64,000 nt of DNA from Paracoccaceae bacterium (lineage in GTDB: Bacteria > Pseudomonadota > Alphaproteobacteria > Rhodobacterales > Rhodobacteraceae). Where the stretch lies: positions 1-64,000 of the forward strand of contig CANJQT010000004.1 of the NCBI GenBank assembly GCA_947476475.1, in the 5' to 3' direction. Below, piece after piece: positions 19,062 to 28,008 of this stretch. The notes below the pieces were generated by a model, which had not been told where the DNA came from, ran no database searches, and saw nothing but the letters and a program-made list of their open reading frames with translations. The translations under genes and the position numbers were made by a program. Positions within the stretch are counted from its first letter, which is position 1. Each line of letters opens with the position of its first letter.

Positions 19062-20003
19062 ATGTCGGGTGCGGGAATCATGCTGGTGGCGCTGGGCGTT
19101 GACCTTTTTCTGGGATGGCCCAAGCCGTTGTTCGGGGCAATTGGCCATCCGGTCACCTGGATCGGCAGGCTGATCAGCCTGCTGGATGACTGGCTAAATC
19201 TGGACGGCACCGAAGACAAGGATCGCCGCATGGCCGGTGTGGCCGCAGCGCTGGCGGTGATCTTGGCAGCGGCACTGGTTGGCGGATTGGTGCAGTTCAT
19301 GCTTCCCGGGGGGCTTTTGGCTGTGGTGCTGACGGGCCTTTTCGCCTGGCCGCTGATTGCCGCGCGGTCGATGTATGATCACGTTCAGGCGGTTGCCCGC
19401 CCGCTTGCCTCGGGCGATCTGGGTGCCGCGCGTCAGGCAGTGGCGATGATCGTTGGGCGCGACCCCGCGCAACTGGACCAGGCAGGAATTGCCCGCGCCA
19501 CATTGGAAAGCCTGTCGGAAAACGCCTCTGACGGGGTGATCGCGCCGCTGTTCTGGGGCGCGCTTTTCGGTCTGCCCGGCATTGCCGCCTACAAGGCGAT
19601 CAACACGCTGGATTCAATGATCGGTCACCGCACACCCCGGCACGAGGCGTTTGGCTGGGCCGCCGCGCGCATCGACGATCTGGCAAACCTGATCCCGGCG
19701 CGGTTGACCGGGCTTTTGTTCGCCGCCGTTTCGGGCAACCCCCGCGAAGGCCTGGCCTGCATGCTGGCCGACGCTGGCAAGCACCGGTCGCCCAACGCGG
19801 GCTGGCCCGAAGCGGCGATGGCCGCCGCACTTGGCGTGCGCCTGTCGGGCCCGCGAACCTATGAAGACCATGTGTCCGACGAGCCTTGGGTGAATGGTCT
19901 GGCGCGCGATCCGATGGCCGCCGATATCGGCCGCGGGCTGGACTTGGGTCGAAAGGCGCTGATTGTCACTTCGGCGCTGCTTGCCATCGCCTGGCTTATC
20001 TGA
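19062..20003 (+). CDS. cbiB: Adenosylcobinamide-phosphate synthase CbiB/CobD
   Basis: 313 residues from ATG 19062, preceded by GGAGGATAAG. Integral membrane protein with GHPVTWIG near the start, SLSENASDGVIAPLFW in the middle and the INTLDSMIGHR segment, all typical of the family. It attaches aminopropanol (phosphate) to adenosylcobyric acid. The start is set by the ribosome-binding site; an in-frame extension into bluE was rejected. Stop overlaps the next start (TGATG). Confidence 0.95.
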   Translation: MSGAGIMLVALGVDLFLGWPKPLFGAIGHPVTWIGRLISLLDDWLNLDGTEDKDRRMAGVAAALAVILAAALVGGLVQFMLPGGLLAVVLTGLFAWPLIAARSMYDHVQAVARPLASGDLGAARQAVAMIVGRDPAQLDQAGIARATLESLSENASDGVIAPLFWGALFGLPGIAAYKAINTLDSMIGHRTPRHEAFGWAAARIDDLANLIPARLTGLLFAAVSGNPREGLACMLADAGKHRSPNAGWPEAAMAAALGVRLSGPRTYEDHVSDEPWVNGLARDPMAADIGRGLDLGRKALIVTSALLAIAWLI

Positions 20004-20971
20004 TGCGCGATCACGGCGGCAACATCGACTGGGCCATTGGCCATTACGGTGGCGCCGCGACGGATTGGATTGACCTGTCGACCGGAATCAACCGCGTGCC
20101 CTACGCGTTGCCGAAACTGTCGTCCGAAGCATGGACCCAGCTGCCGACCCGCGCCGCGCAAGACAGTCTGATTGCGGCGGCCCGCAGCGCTTATGGCACA
20201 CAGGCGGGCATTCTGCCGGTGGCAGGTGCGCAGGCCGCAATCCAGATGATCCCACGCCTTTCGGCACCGGGCCGGGCCGCCGTCCTGTCGCCGACCTATA
20301 ACGAACATACCGCCTGTCTGCGTGCGGCAGGCTGGTCGGTGGCCGAAGTGCCGGACATCGCAGGTCTGCGGGGAGCAGATCTGGCGGTGCTCGTTAATCC
20401 CAACAACCCCGACGGGCGCACCCATGCACCCGCCGATCTGCTGGCGCTCAGCGGCCAGGTAGGCCGTCTCGTCATCGACGAAAGCTTTGCCGACCCGCTG
20501 CCTGATCTGTCGCTGGCGGCGCGGGCCGGACGCAATGGCCTTTTCGTCCTGCGGTCCTTCGGGAAATTTTACGGGCTGGCGGGCCTGCGTCTGGGGTTCG
20601 TTCTGGGCGGGGCAGAGGATATCACCGCGCTTTCGGCGCAGTCCGGCCCTTGGCCCATCTCTGGCGCGGCCATCGAAGTTGGCCGGACGGCACTGCTGGA
20701 CCGGGTCTGGGCCGAACAAACCACAGCAAGGCTGGCAGACGAGGCGGATCAGGCCGACGCGCTAGCCCGTAGCGCGGGCTGGAACCCAGTTGGCGGCTGC
20801 GCGCTGTTCCGGCTTTATGAGACACCCGACGCCGCAGGGGCGCAGGCACAGCTTGCGCGCCATCAGATCTGGTCACGGATATTTCCTTATTCACCGCGCT
20901 GGCTGCGTCTGGGCTTGCCCGGCAACCCCGGCGAATGGGCGCGTCTTGCTGATGCGCTGCAAGGTGCCTGA
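20003..20971 (+). CDS. cobC: Threonine-phosphate decarboxylase (PLP enzyme)
   Basis: 322 residues, class I/II aminotransferase fold. VNPNNPDGR (131-139) and the PLP lysine Lys188 in RSFGKFYGLAG are clear. It decarboxylates L-threonine-O-3-phosphate to (R)-1-aminopropan-2-ol phosphate. This is CobC in alphaproteobacterial and CobD in enterobacterial naming. Coupled to cbiB by a 1-base overlap. Confidence 0.93.
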   Translation: MRDHGGNIDWAIGHYGGAATDWIDLSTGINRVPYALPKLSSEAWTQLPTRAAQDSLIAAARSAYGTQAGILPVAGAQAAIQMIPRLSAPGRAAVLSPTYNEHTACLRAAGWSVAEVPDIAGLRGADLAVLVNPNNPDGRTHAPADLLALSGQVGRLVIDESFADPLPDLSLAARAGRNGLFVLRSFGKFYGLAGLRLGFVLGGAEDITALSAQSGPWPISGAAIEVGRTALLDRVWAEQTTARLADEADQADALARSAGWNPVGGCALFRLYETPDAAGAQAQLARHQIWSRIFPYSPRWLRLGLPGNPGEWARLADALQGA

Positions 20972-20972
20972 G

Positions 20973-21596
20973 ATGCAGTTTACCGCCGAACAGTCCGCGC
21001 TTTTGTGCGAAATCCTGCGCTGGCGCCGCGATGTGCGCCATTTCCGCCCCGATCCGGTGCCGGAAACGGTTCTGGACCAGCTGCGGCGCACCATGGAATT
21101 TGCGCCTTCGGTGGGCAATGCCCGGCCGTGGCGAGTGATCCGGGTGCGCGACAACACCCTGCGCGCGGCCGTCCGCGCCGAGTTTCTGCGCTGCAACAGT
21201 CTGGCCGCCGCAGAATATGACAAGGCCACGCAGACCGACTACGCCCGGCTGAAGCTCGCCGGTCTAGATGAGGCCCCTGAACATCTGGCGGTTTTCACCC
21301 TGACCGACCCGCCAGAAGGGCGCCGCCTTGGCCGCCGCACGATGCCTGAAACCCTGCGCCAGTCGACGGCCATGGCGATTCATACGCTGTGGCTGACCGC
21401 GCGGGCCCATAATCTTGGCCTTGGTATGGTTTCGATCCTTGATCCACGCCGGGTCGAGGCGATCTTTGATCTGCCCGAAGGCTGGGAATTCAGCGCCTAC
21501 CTGTGCCTTGGCACCCCGGCGTTCACAGACGATATGCCCTTGCTACACCGGTCAGGCTGGCAAGAAAGCCGCCAGACGATCTGGGAAGACCGCTAA
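20973..21596 (+). CDS. bluB: 5,6-dimethylbenzimidazole synthase BluB
   Basis: 207 residues from ATG 20973, 1 base after the cobC stop. Nitroreductase-like fold with RDVRHFRPDPV near the start and APSVGNARPWR (44-54), both typical of BluB. The enzyme consumes FMNH2 and O2 and yields DMB, the lower ligand base, which CobT in this cluster activates. The gene implies aerobic B12 assembly. It is the last gene of the plus-strand unit and is followed by a clear terminator. Confidence 0.96.
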   Translation: MQFTAEQSALLCEILRWRRDVRHFRPDPVPETVLDQLRRTMEFAPSVGNARPWRVIRVRDNTLRAAVRAEFLRCNSLAAAEYDKATQTDYARLKLAGLDEAPEHLAVFTLTDPPEGRRLGRRTMPETLRQSTAMAIHTLWLTARAHNLGLGMVSILDPRRVEAIFDLPEGWEFSAYLCLGTPAFTDDMPLLHRSGWQESRQTIWEDR

Positions 21597-21612
21597 GCCC
21601 CCAAATGACCAA

Positions 21613-21649
21613 CGGCCCCGCAATTGCTGCGGGGCCGCTGTCTTTTTTT
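21613..21649 (+). terminator. Rho-independent terminator after bluB
   Basis: A 10-bp perfect stem, CGGCCCCGCA (21613-21622) with TGCGGGGCCG (21628-21637), loop ATTGC, followed 3 bases later by a run of eight mostly T residues. It lies 16 bases after bluB and 15 bases before the convergent LysM gene's stop. Confidence 0.9.
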
Positions 21650-21663
21650 CAGTCTGCTGTGCG

Positions 21664-22758
21664 TTACTGGCTCAGCTTGTTGTACTCGGCCAGACCGGTC
21701 GCAAGAATGTCATACCATTCGCCGCTTTCGCGCATTTCGGTAATGCCCTTGTTCAGCATCGAAATGTAGACACGGCCGCGCGGATTGGTTTTTGCCGTGA
21801 TGAAGTGGTAGGGCAGAACAATCGACAGATAGGGGTTCTGGACAACCTTATCCATTGCCTTCAGCTGTTCGAAGTGGGCCACAACCGTTTCCACTTCCAT
21901 CGAATAGACGTCAACTTCACCGCTGAGCAGCATCGAGGCGCAGTCAACCGGATCAACCGGGCTGACCATCTCGATGAACGGCGGGGTCAGGCCATTGACC
22001 TCCAGATCGCCGGTGCCCCAGGCGTCGCCACGACAAATCTTGGCGCCCTTGAAATCGGCATAGGTCTTTGCAGTGGCATATTTGCTGTCGGTGGTCGTGT
22101 AGAAGACGTTCACCAATTCGTAGATTGGCAAGGAATAATCAAGATCTGTGCAGCGCTTGACCGATTCTTCGGAAAGAAGATCCATCTTGGTGCAGTCCGG
22201 GCTTTCCCAGGCGATCGAGATGTCGAACGCGCCGCTGGGCAACAGGGTATCAAGGTGCGACTGCCAGTCGTCGATGTAGGCAATTGTATAGTCACGGTCG
22301 TTGCCACCGCGCTGCATTGCGGTTGCGGCCAAGCGAACAAAGATCCCGCCACCGGTCAGCTTTTCGTCAGTGAAGGGCATCCAGTTGTTCGAAGTCACGA
22401 ACTTCAGCGGCGGCTCGAACGTATTGCTTTTCTTCTTCGTCGTCTCTTGCTTGGCGGTTTCCTGTGTGATGACGGCGTTCAGTTCCGCTTCGGCGCTCAG
22501 GCGGCCATCCTCGCAGGGCAGGATCAGCTGCATGCCCGGGGGAAGGTCGTTCGGGTTGTTGGCCAGTGCGTCACGGTTGGCGTTGAAGATGTTCTGATAG
22601 TCGTAAGTGCCGTAAACGGTCTGGGCGATCGAGCCGAGCGTGTCGCCATCCTTGACGGTATAGGTGGTGCAAGCCTCCTGTGCGGCGGCAGCGAAGGGTG
22701 TAGCAAACATGACTGCCGCAATCGCAAAGGTCCGGGTCCGAATTCGTACTGTCTTCAT
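21664..22758 (-). CDS. Secreted LysM-solute-binding fusion protein (paralogue A)
   Basis: 364 residues. Signal peptide about 1-26 (cut after AAAA), one LysM domain at about 32-80 (YTVKDGDTLGSIA), a short Lys/Thr linker, then a type-3 periplasmic solute-binding domain from about 95 to the end. Cys30 and Cys82 bracket the LysM domain, and four more cysteines lie in the binding domain; all six recur in the neighbouring paralogue, suggesting conserved disulfides. No permease or ATPase gene is adjacent, so an import role is doubtful. LysM suggests peptidoglycan attachment. Ligand unknown. Confidence 0.85.
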   Translation of the reverse strand: MKTVRIRTRTFAIAAVMFATPFAAAAQEACTTYTVKDGDTLGSIAQTVYGTYDYQNIFNANRDALANNPNDLPPGMQLILPCEDGRLSAEAELNAVITQETAKQETTKKKSNTFEPPLKFVTSNNWMPFTDEKLTGGGIFVRLAATAMQRGGNDRDYTIAYIDDWQSHLDTLLPSGAFDISIAWESPDCTKMDLLSEESVKRCTDLDYSLPIYELVNVFYTTTDSKYATAKTYADFKGAKICRGDAWGTGDLEVNGLTPPFIEMVSPVDPVDCASMLLSGEVDVYSMEVETVVAHFEQLKAMDKVVQNPYLSIVLPYHFITAKTNPRGRVYISMLNKGITEMRESGEWYDILATGLAEYNKLSQ

Positions 22759-22894
22759 TTATTTCTTTCCTTCTGACTTTTTGTTGGCGGCAAGCCCGCT
22801 CGGGAGGCTGAATCCGAAAGAACGTCGATGATTGTTCAACAAAACCCACAATAATTGTCGTTATTAAGGCGAATTGTTGACTTCACTGCTGCAA

Positions 22895-23980
22895 TCAGCG
22901 CTGTGCCAATGCCGTCGAAACGACGTCGTACCATTCGCCGGACCGGGCCATTTCGGTGATGCCTTCATTCAGCAATCCGATAGTGGCGATAGCCCTTTCG
23001 TTGGATTTGTGGGCGATCACATGCAAACTCTGTACTGTGGTCAGGTAGGGGTTTTCTTCAATATCGGCGGTCAGCCCAAGTCGCGTGATCGCGGCCTCCG
23101 CCACTTCGGCGTCAATGGCAATCAGATCCACCGTGCCTTGCATGAGAGCGGCAAAGCAGCTTTCGACCAGGGCAGGGCGCACAAGCTGGATGGATGACAA
23201 GTTCAGGCCGACCTCGTCCAGCGGCCCGGTCGAATAGCCTTCGGGTCGGCAAATCTTTTTGCCGGCGAAGTCTTCGTAGTGTGTTGCCTGTGACAGGCCG
23301 CTGTCAGCCTTTGCGAAAAAGGCATCGACAATCTCGAAGAACGGCTCCGAGAAGACGTAGTTTTCACAGCGGTTCAGGTCGCCTGCCGACAACAATTCGG
23401 GGGATTCGCAATTGGGCCGCGCCCAAGGGAAGCTAAGATCATAGGCCATCGCGGGCAAAAGCGCGTCCAGGTGGGCCTGCCAGTCGTCAATATAAGTAAG
23501 GTTGTAGGCAAGCTGCGGATCAGCCCGAAAGATCGCCATTTCGACAAGTTGTGTCATCATGCCGCCACCCGGCAACGCTTGGTCGGTGAATGGCGCGTAA
23601 TCGTTGCCGGTCACCAGGCCGATCGGTTTGACATCAGTCAAGGCCTGTGGCGCAGCCGCCGATGCCGTCGTAACCGATGCGTCTTGCGCTGTTGCGGCGG
23701 CCTCCTCGCCCGTTGCGGGCGCGGCTTGCGTAGTCTCGCATGGGATGGCCAGCGCCATTCCCACTTCGATCAGGTCGGCTTTCGCGCCGATGATGGCCGC
23801 GTTGGCGTTATAGATGACGCGATACAGGTCCGGGTCGCCATAAGCCTTGCGCGCAATACTACGCAGATTGTCGCCCGACTGGACCGAATATGTCTGGCAG
23901 GCTTCTTGCGCAAAGGCGGCACCACTTGTCAAAAGCAGTGTGATGGAACCGGCGTGCAGCGCACTGGTAAACTTGGGCAT
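22895..23980 (-). CDS. Secreted LysM-solute-binding fusion protein (paralogue B)
   Basis: 361 residues with the same layout as its neighbour: signal peptide to about residue 25, LysM at about 30-79 (YSVQSGDNLRSIA) bracketed by Cys28 and Cys81, an Ala/Thr-rich linker, then a solute-binding domain. Shared stretches such as TYIDDWQAHLDALLP and the C-terminal SGEWYD show the two arose by duplication, though they have diverged widely. It lies between the kinase gene and paralogue A, with 187 bases to the kinase stop and 136 bases to paralogue A, so each may have its own promoter. Confidence 0.85.
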   Translation of the reverse strand: MPKFTSALHAGSITLLLTSGAAFAQEACQTYSVQSGDNLRSIARKAYGDPDLYRVIYNANAAIIGAKADLIEVGMALAIPCETTQAAPATGEEAAATAQDASVTTASAAAPQALTDVKPIGLVTGNDYAPFTDQALPGGGMMTQLVEMAIFRADPQLAYNLTYIDDWQAHLDALLPAMAYDLSFPWARPNCESPELLSAGDLNRCENYVFSEPFFEIVDAFFAKADSGLSQATHYEDFAGKKICRPEGYSTGPLDEVGLNLSSIQLVRPALVESCFAALMQGTVDLIAIDAEVAEAAITRLGLTADIEENPYLTTVQSLHVIAHKSNERAIATIGLLNEGITEMARSGEWYDVVSTALAQR

Positions 23981-24140
23981 TATCGACTCCTTTAGCGGAC
24001 TGACGCCTCGTGCCGCGTGAAGGCGGCACTGAGGAACAGTCCCGGCTTTTCACTGTCTCGCGGGTTCAGTCCTGATCGTATTTCCCTGCGTGGCCTGACC
24101 GCTGCACAAAGTGAGACGGCCTTGCAGGCGCGTGTCGCTT

Positions 24141-24161
24141 CGGGCGCAAGCCAGGCGCCCG
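24141..24161 (-). other. Stable hairpin after the kinase gene
   Basis: A 7-bp perfect GC stem, CGGGCGC with GCGCCCG around a 7-base loop, lies 7 bases past the kinase stop. There is no T-run behind it on either strand, so it may protect the 3' end or attenuate read-through into the LysM genes rather than terminate cleanly. Confidence 0.3.
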
Positions 24162-24167
24162 ACAGCG

Positions 24168-26225
24168 TTATTCACTAACGGCGGCAGTGCTGTCAGCCGC
24201 GTCGATCGCAAGCTGCATCATGGCCGTCTGGACCAGGCTTCCACGAATGACCGAAAATTCTGTCGTTGCCCGTTTTTGTTCGACGAGCGACCCCATGACT
24301 TCTTCGAAGGTCTGTGGGCCATCAATCGCAATGCCGGTCGTCTTGTCGCGGAAGATAACATCACCGACTTGCAAAGAGGTGACCGTGTCAGGCGATACCG
24401 ACCGAACAATCGTTTTCCAGCTGCCCTCGATGATCGCGGACTGAAGGACGACCCCATTGATCAGGCTCACATTTCGCAGGGTCTGGGTTGCCAGAAGCCC
24501 GGTTTGCTGTGCCCCACTTGCGTCGGTGAACTTGACTGCGGCACGGGAATAGCCGTCGGGATCAAGATGAAGGTCATTCAACATCATGCCCGCAACGGTC
24601 GCTCCAGACTCGAGCGGCTTTTCGTTGATGGCGTTGATGACCAGGCCAGGCTTGATCCAGGGGCCCGAGACGGAAAGATCAACCGTTGGGCTGACATGAG
24701 AGATGACAATCAGCCGCTTGCCATCGGTGATCCGCGTCACTTCGGCAAAAGGCATGCTGACATCCCACGCGGCGAACGCCACTTGCACGGCGGAAACCGG
24801 GCCTACTGGCGCGGCGGGCGCTGCGGCGGGTTCTGCAGCGGCCGTCACTTCGGTAACGGCCTCCGATAAAGGTGCGGCTTTTTCTGCTGGCGTTGCCACC
24901 GCAACTTCGGCAGGTTCGGCATTTACAACAGGTTCCGACGTTGCTGCCGGCTCTGCCGAAGCAACGGCAGGCGCGGGGGCCGAAGGGACGGCCGCCATTT
25001 CCTCAGGAGCCGGCGCACCAGATCCGCCAGAGAAGGCAAAGACCAGCCCTGCAATCACCACAGCTGCCGCAACGCCAGCCAGAAGCGGCACCGGGCTTGT
25101 CTTGGGTGTTTCTGGCATCCGTTTTGCGCTGTCTTCCGAGCGCACAGCCCGACGGACCGGGCCTTCTTCCAGGTTGGTCCGGGCGTTCGACGCGGCGTCA
25201 GTGCTAACTGAACCGCGCTTGCCGCCGTTGTCGGAAACGACCTTCAGGTTCGGCGTGTCCGCCATTCCAACGTTGATGCGCCCCCCGTCAGCCTGCTCGC
25301 CGGTCTTCCAGAAAGACAGCCATTCGGCAGCGGACTGAAGACGATTCCGGGGAATGGTATTCATCGCCTTATCAATGGCTTCAAGGAATCTGTCGGGATA
25401 ACCCGAAAAGCGTCCCGCCAAAGGTTCGTAAGGGTCCGGGCGTGTTTCGGCCAGGGCGGCAAGGCGTGACTGCCCGTTCACCGGGGCTTGTCCGGTAATC
25501 AGGTGGTAAAGCGTGGCGCCAAGCGCATAAAGATCGCTCCATGGCCCCTGTTCAGAACCGGCGATATAGAATTCCTGTGGCGAATATCCGTCCTTGACGA
25601 CGCGCAGTGCGGTCAGGGCGCGGCTCTTTTGCGATGCTTGTTCACGCGCTGCGCCAAAGTCGATCAGGATTGGCTGACCAGCTTTGTTGATTAGGATGTT
25701 GTCAGGCGAAATATCGCGATGCAGCATGTCGTTCTTGTGAATGAAGCCGACTGCCGACAACATCTTTTCGGTGATCGTGACGATCGCTTCAGGCGAAAGC
25801 GTACGGCCTTTGCGCTCGATGATTTCCTGCAGGTCTAGGCCGTCGATGTAGTCGATGGCCATATAAGCCGTCCCGTTGTCCTCGAAGACCTGATGAACGG
25901 CGACGATATTGGGATGCACGATCTTGGCAAGATTGTGTGCCTCGCGGACGAACAACTGCACCACCAGCCGCAGGTCGGCCTGATGTGCGCGCGACCGGGC
26001 CGCCACGGTTGCTTTGCTGCGCCGACAAAAGGCGTTCGGAAAACATTCCTTGATAACAACGTTCCGTCCCAGGCTGTCCTTGGCAAGATAGGTAATGCCG
26101 AAACCGCCGTTATTGAGGAAGCGGGTTATTGTGTACTGGCCTTGCAGAAGCTTGGTGCCTGGCTGAAGCTCGTCAACCACGCTCACATCTTCTTGCGGAA
26201 GTTTAGCAACTTTCTGTTGTGCCAT
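24168..26225 (-). CDS. Transmembrane serine/threonine protein kinase with PDZ-like C-terminal region
   Basis: 685 residues from ATG 26225 (AAGGAA upstream); a TTG start at 26282 is less likely. Kinase domain about 30-305: glycine loop NNGGFG (38-43), Lys59 in VIKECFP, HRD at 169-171 with Asn176 and DFG at 189-191, so it should be active. One membrane segment lies at about 380-398, followed by about 115 Ala/Pro/Glu-rich residues and a C-terminal region of about 170 residues with two PDZ-like segments. The kinase would be cytoplasmic and the C-terminal part periplasmic. First gene of a probable set with two LysM-solute-binding proteins. Confidence 0.85.
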   Translation of the reverse strand: MAQQKVAKLPQEDVSVVDELQPGTKLLQGQYTITRFLNNGGFGITYLAKDSLGRNVVIKECFPNAFCRRSKATVAARSRAHQADLRLVVQLFVREAHNLAKIVHPNIVAVHQVFEDNGTAYMAIDYIDGLDLQEIIERKGRTLSPEAIVTITEKMLSAVGFIHKNDMLHRDISPDNILINKAGQPILIDFGAAREQASQKSRALTALRVVKDGYSPQEFYIAGSEQGPWSDLYALGATLYHLITGQAPVNGQSRLAALAETRPDPYEPLAGRFSGYPDRFLEAIDKAMNTIPRNRLQSAAEWLSFWKTGEQADGGRINVGMADTPNLKVVSDNGGKRGSVSTDAASNARTNLEEGPVRRAVRSEDSAKRMPETPKTSPVPLLAGVAAAVVIAGLVFAFSGGSGAPAPEEMAAVPSAPAPAVASAEPAATSEPVVNAEPAEVAVATPAEKAAPLSEAVTEVTAAAEPAAAPAAPVGPVSAVQVAFAAWDVSMPFAEVTRITDGKRLIVISHVSPTVDLSVSGPWIKPGLVINAINEKPLESGATVAGMMLNDLHLDPDGYSRAAVKFTDASGAQQTGLLATQTLRNVSLINGVVLQSAIIEGSWKTIVRSVSPDTVTSLQVGDVIFRDKTTGIAIDGPQTFEEVMGSLVEQKRATTEFSVIRGSLVQTAMMQLAIDAADSTAAVSE

Positions 26226-26653
26226 TTCAATTCCTTCACGAGCGACGGCCTGTGCCAAGTCGGTTGTGCTCTTTGCCTGCAAGGCCCCGCGCAGGCCTCG
26301 CCCGCAGGAAGCTAATTGATCGGCGATCGTTCACACCTGCGCACCAATTCCTATGCTTTTGATTGATTTCGGAAGGCGGCCAAAATTGGGCGGTGGAAAG
26401 GAATTATAAAGGTTCACCAAGGCATCCGGGGCGCTGCAATGCCATGTATCAAGGCCGGTCGCACGGCACGGCGCGGCCCTTGCGGGTCACGAAAGCGCAG
26501 GGCGTTTCGTTACGAAGCGTGCCCAGATGCGATACAATCAATCAAACCGCCTCGCTGGATCATCTTGGGGAAGACACGGTGCGGTCATGCCTTGGGGTTG
26601 ATTTCATCAACAAATCCTGACCCGCCCGGCGGGCTGGCCGCCACGGCGTTGTT
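26226..26653. other. 428-base intergenic stretch, no gene recognised
   Basis: Lies between two minus-strand genes. The part near the kinase start is AT-richer (around 26340-26410) and probably holds the kinase promoter. The rest has no convincing coding frame, RNA gene or terminator; a short GC palindrome near 26622-26634 is not followed by a T-run. Confidence 0.4.
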
Positions 26654-27865
26654 TCAAACCGTCACGGCAATCAAAGGAATGGTCAGCGCCCGCCGCGCGG
26701 CTGCCTGCCCGGCATGCAACCCCGTAGCCAGACAGGCCGTCAGAAGGTAGCCACCCGTCGGCGCTTCCCAATCCAGCATTTCGCCGGCGACGAAGACATT
26801 CGGCAGGGCGGTCAGTTCTAGTTCGTCGGTCAGGCTTTGCCGGCTTATCCCGCCCGCCGAAGAAATCGCCTCCTCCAGGGGGCGCGGACCAAGGTGGCGA
26901 ACAGGCAGATGCTTGATCAGCGCGGCCAGAGCGGCAGGTGCTTCGGGAAGCGGCCGCGCCCATTCCATGATCAGCGCCAACCGCGGCGGATCCAGCTTAA
27001 GCGTTTTTCGCAGGTGATTGGCCAGCGTCTCGCGCCCGCGCGGACGGGCAAGGCGGGCGGTGACATCGGCAAGCGTCCGGTTGGGCAAAAGGTCAAGATG
27101 CAGCACCGCGCCATCGCGAACCGGGGCTGACACGGCGTAAACCCCGCCTCCCTCGATCCCGCGCGCCGACAGGACGAATTCTGCCTGCACCCTCTGATCG
27201 CCGGCGATCAGCGCCGCGCCTTTCAGGGGCTGGCCGAAGTGGCGCGCCATGTGGGCGGACCAGTCAACGCGAAAGCCGATGTTGGCGGGCCGGAAGGGTT
27301 CGATCTGCACATGCTTTTCCGCCAGCCACGGCACCCAGGCCGCATCCGACCCCAGCCTTGGCCAACTGGCACCGCCTAGCGCCAGAACCGTCACCCCCGG
27401 CCGCACCAGACGCGCGCCATCCGGCGTATCAAACCGCAGATCCCCGCCTTCGAACCCGGTCCAGCGCCAGCGTGTCCGCAGCACCACGCCTTGCGACGAA
27501 AGCCGCGCAAGCCAAGCCCGCAGCAACGGCGAGGCCTTCATCTCAACCGGAAAAACCCGCCCGCTGGATCCGGTGAACAGCTTTTGCCCCAGTCCTTCGG
27601 CCCAGTGTCTTACCGCCTCCGGGCCGAAAGCCTGAACCATTGGCCGCAACCAGTCGGCGCTGATCTTGCCGGCAAAGGCCGCAGCCGTTTCATCCTTGGT
27701 CAGGTTCAGCCCGGACTTGCCCGCCATGAGGAATTTCCGCGCCACGGTGGGCTTGGCCTCGACCACGACAACCGGCAGCCCGGCGCCCGACAGCGCTTCG
27801 GCAGCCATCAGCCCCGCTGGACCCGCGCCGATGACCAGGGTCGGCAAAACCTCGGGCGCGGTCAT
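26654..27865 (-). CDS. FAD-dependent oxidoreductase of the TIGR03862/HI0933 family
   Basis: 403 residues from ATG 27865. N-terminal Rossmann motif GAGPAGLMAAE, then FLMAGKSGLNLT, and near the C-terminus GGISRQSLT and GEMLDWEAPTGGYLL, which closes over the FAD. These match the HI0933-like flavoprotein family (TIGR03862). Substrate and role are unknown. It is 143 bases after the ABC transporter permease gene on the same strand and may be co-transcribed with it. Confidence 0.85.
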   Translation of the reverse strand: MTAPEVLPTLVIGAGPAGLMAAEALSGAGLPVVVVEAKPTVARKFLMAGKSGLNLTKDETAAAFAGKISADWLRPMVQAFGPEAVRHWAEGLGQKLFTGSSGRVFPVEMKASPLLRAWLARLSSQGVVLRTRWRWTGFEGGDLRFDTPDGARLVRPGVTVLALGGASWPRLGSDAAWVPWLAEKHVQIEPFRPANIGFRVDWSAHMARHFGQPLKGAALIAGDQRVQAEFVLSARGIEGGGVYAVSAPVRDGAVLHLDLLPNRTLADVTARLARPRGRETLANHLRKTLKLDPPRLALIMEWARPLPEAPAALAALIKHLPVRHLGPRPLEEAISSAGGISRQSLTDELELTALPNVFVAGEMLDWEAPTGGYLLTACLATGLHAGQAAARRALTIPLIAVTV

Positions 27866-28008
27866 GCCGGCTGCCTGCGGCGATCGGGGCAGCCCGCGAA
27901 GCGCGTGATACTGTCCGGCTGGCTGTTCATCTGACCCCCCGCCTTGTTCCTGTGGCGGCCCAGCTCTGGCAAGAAAGGCGGCCTGAGACAAGGCCCTCGC
28001 GCCAGGGT

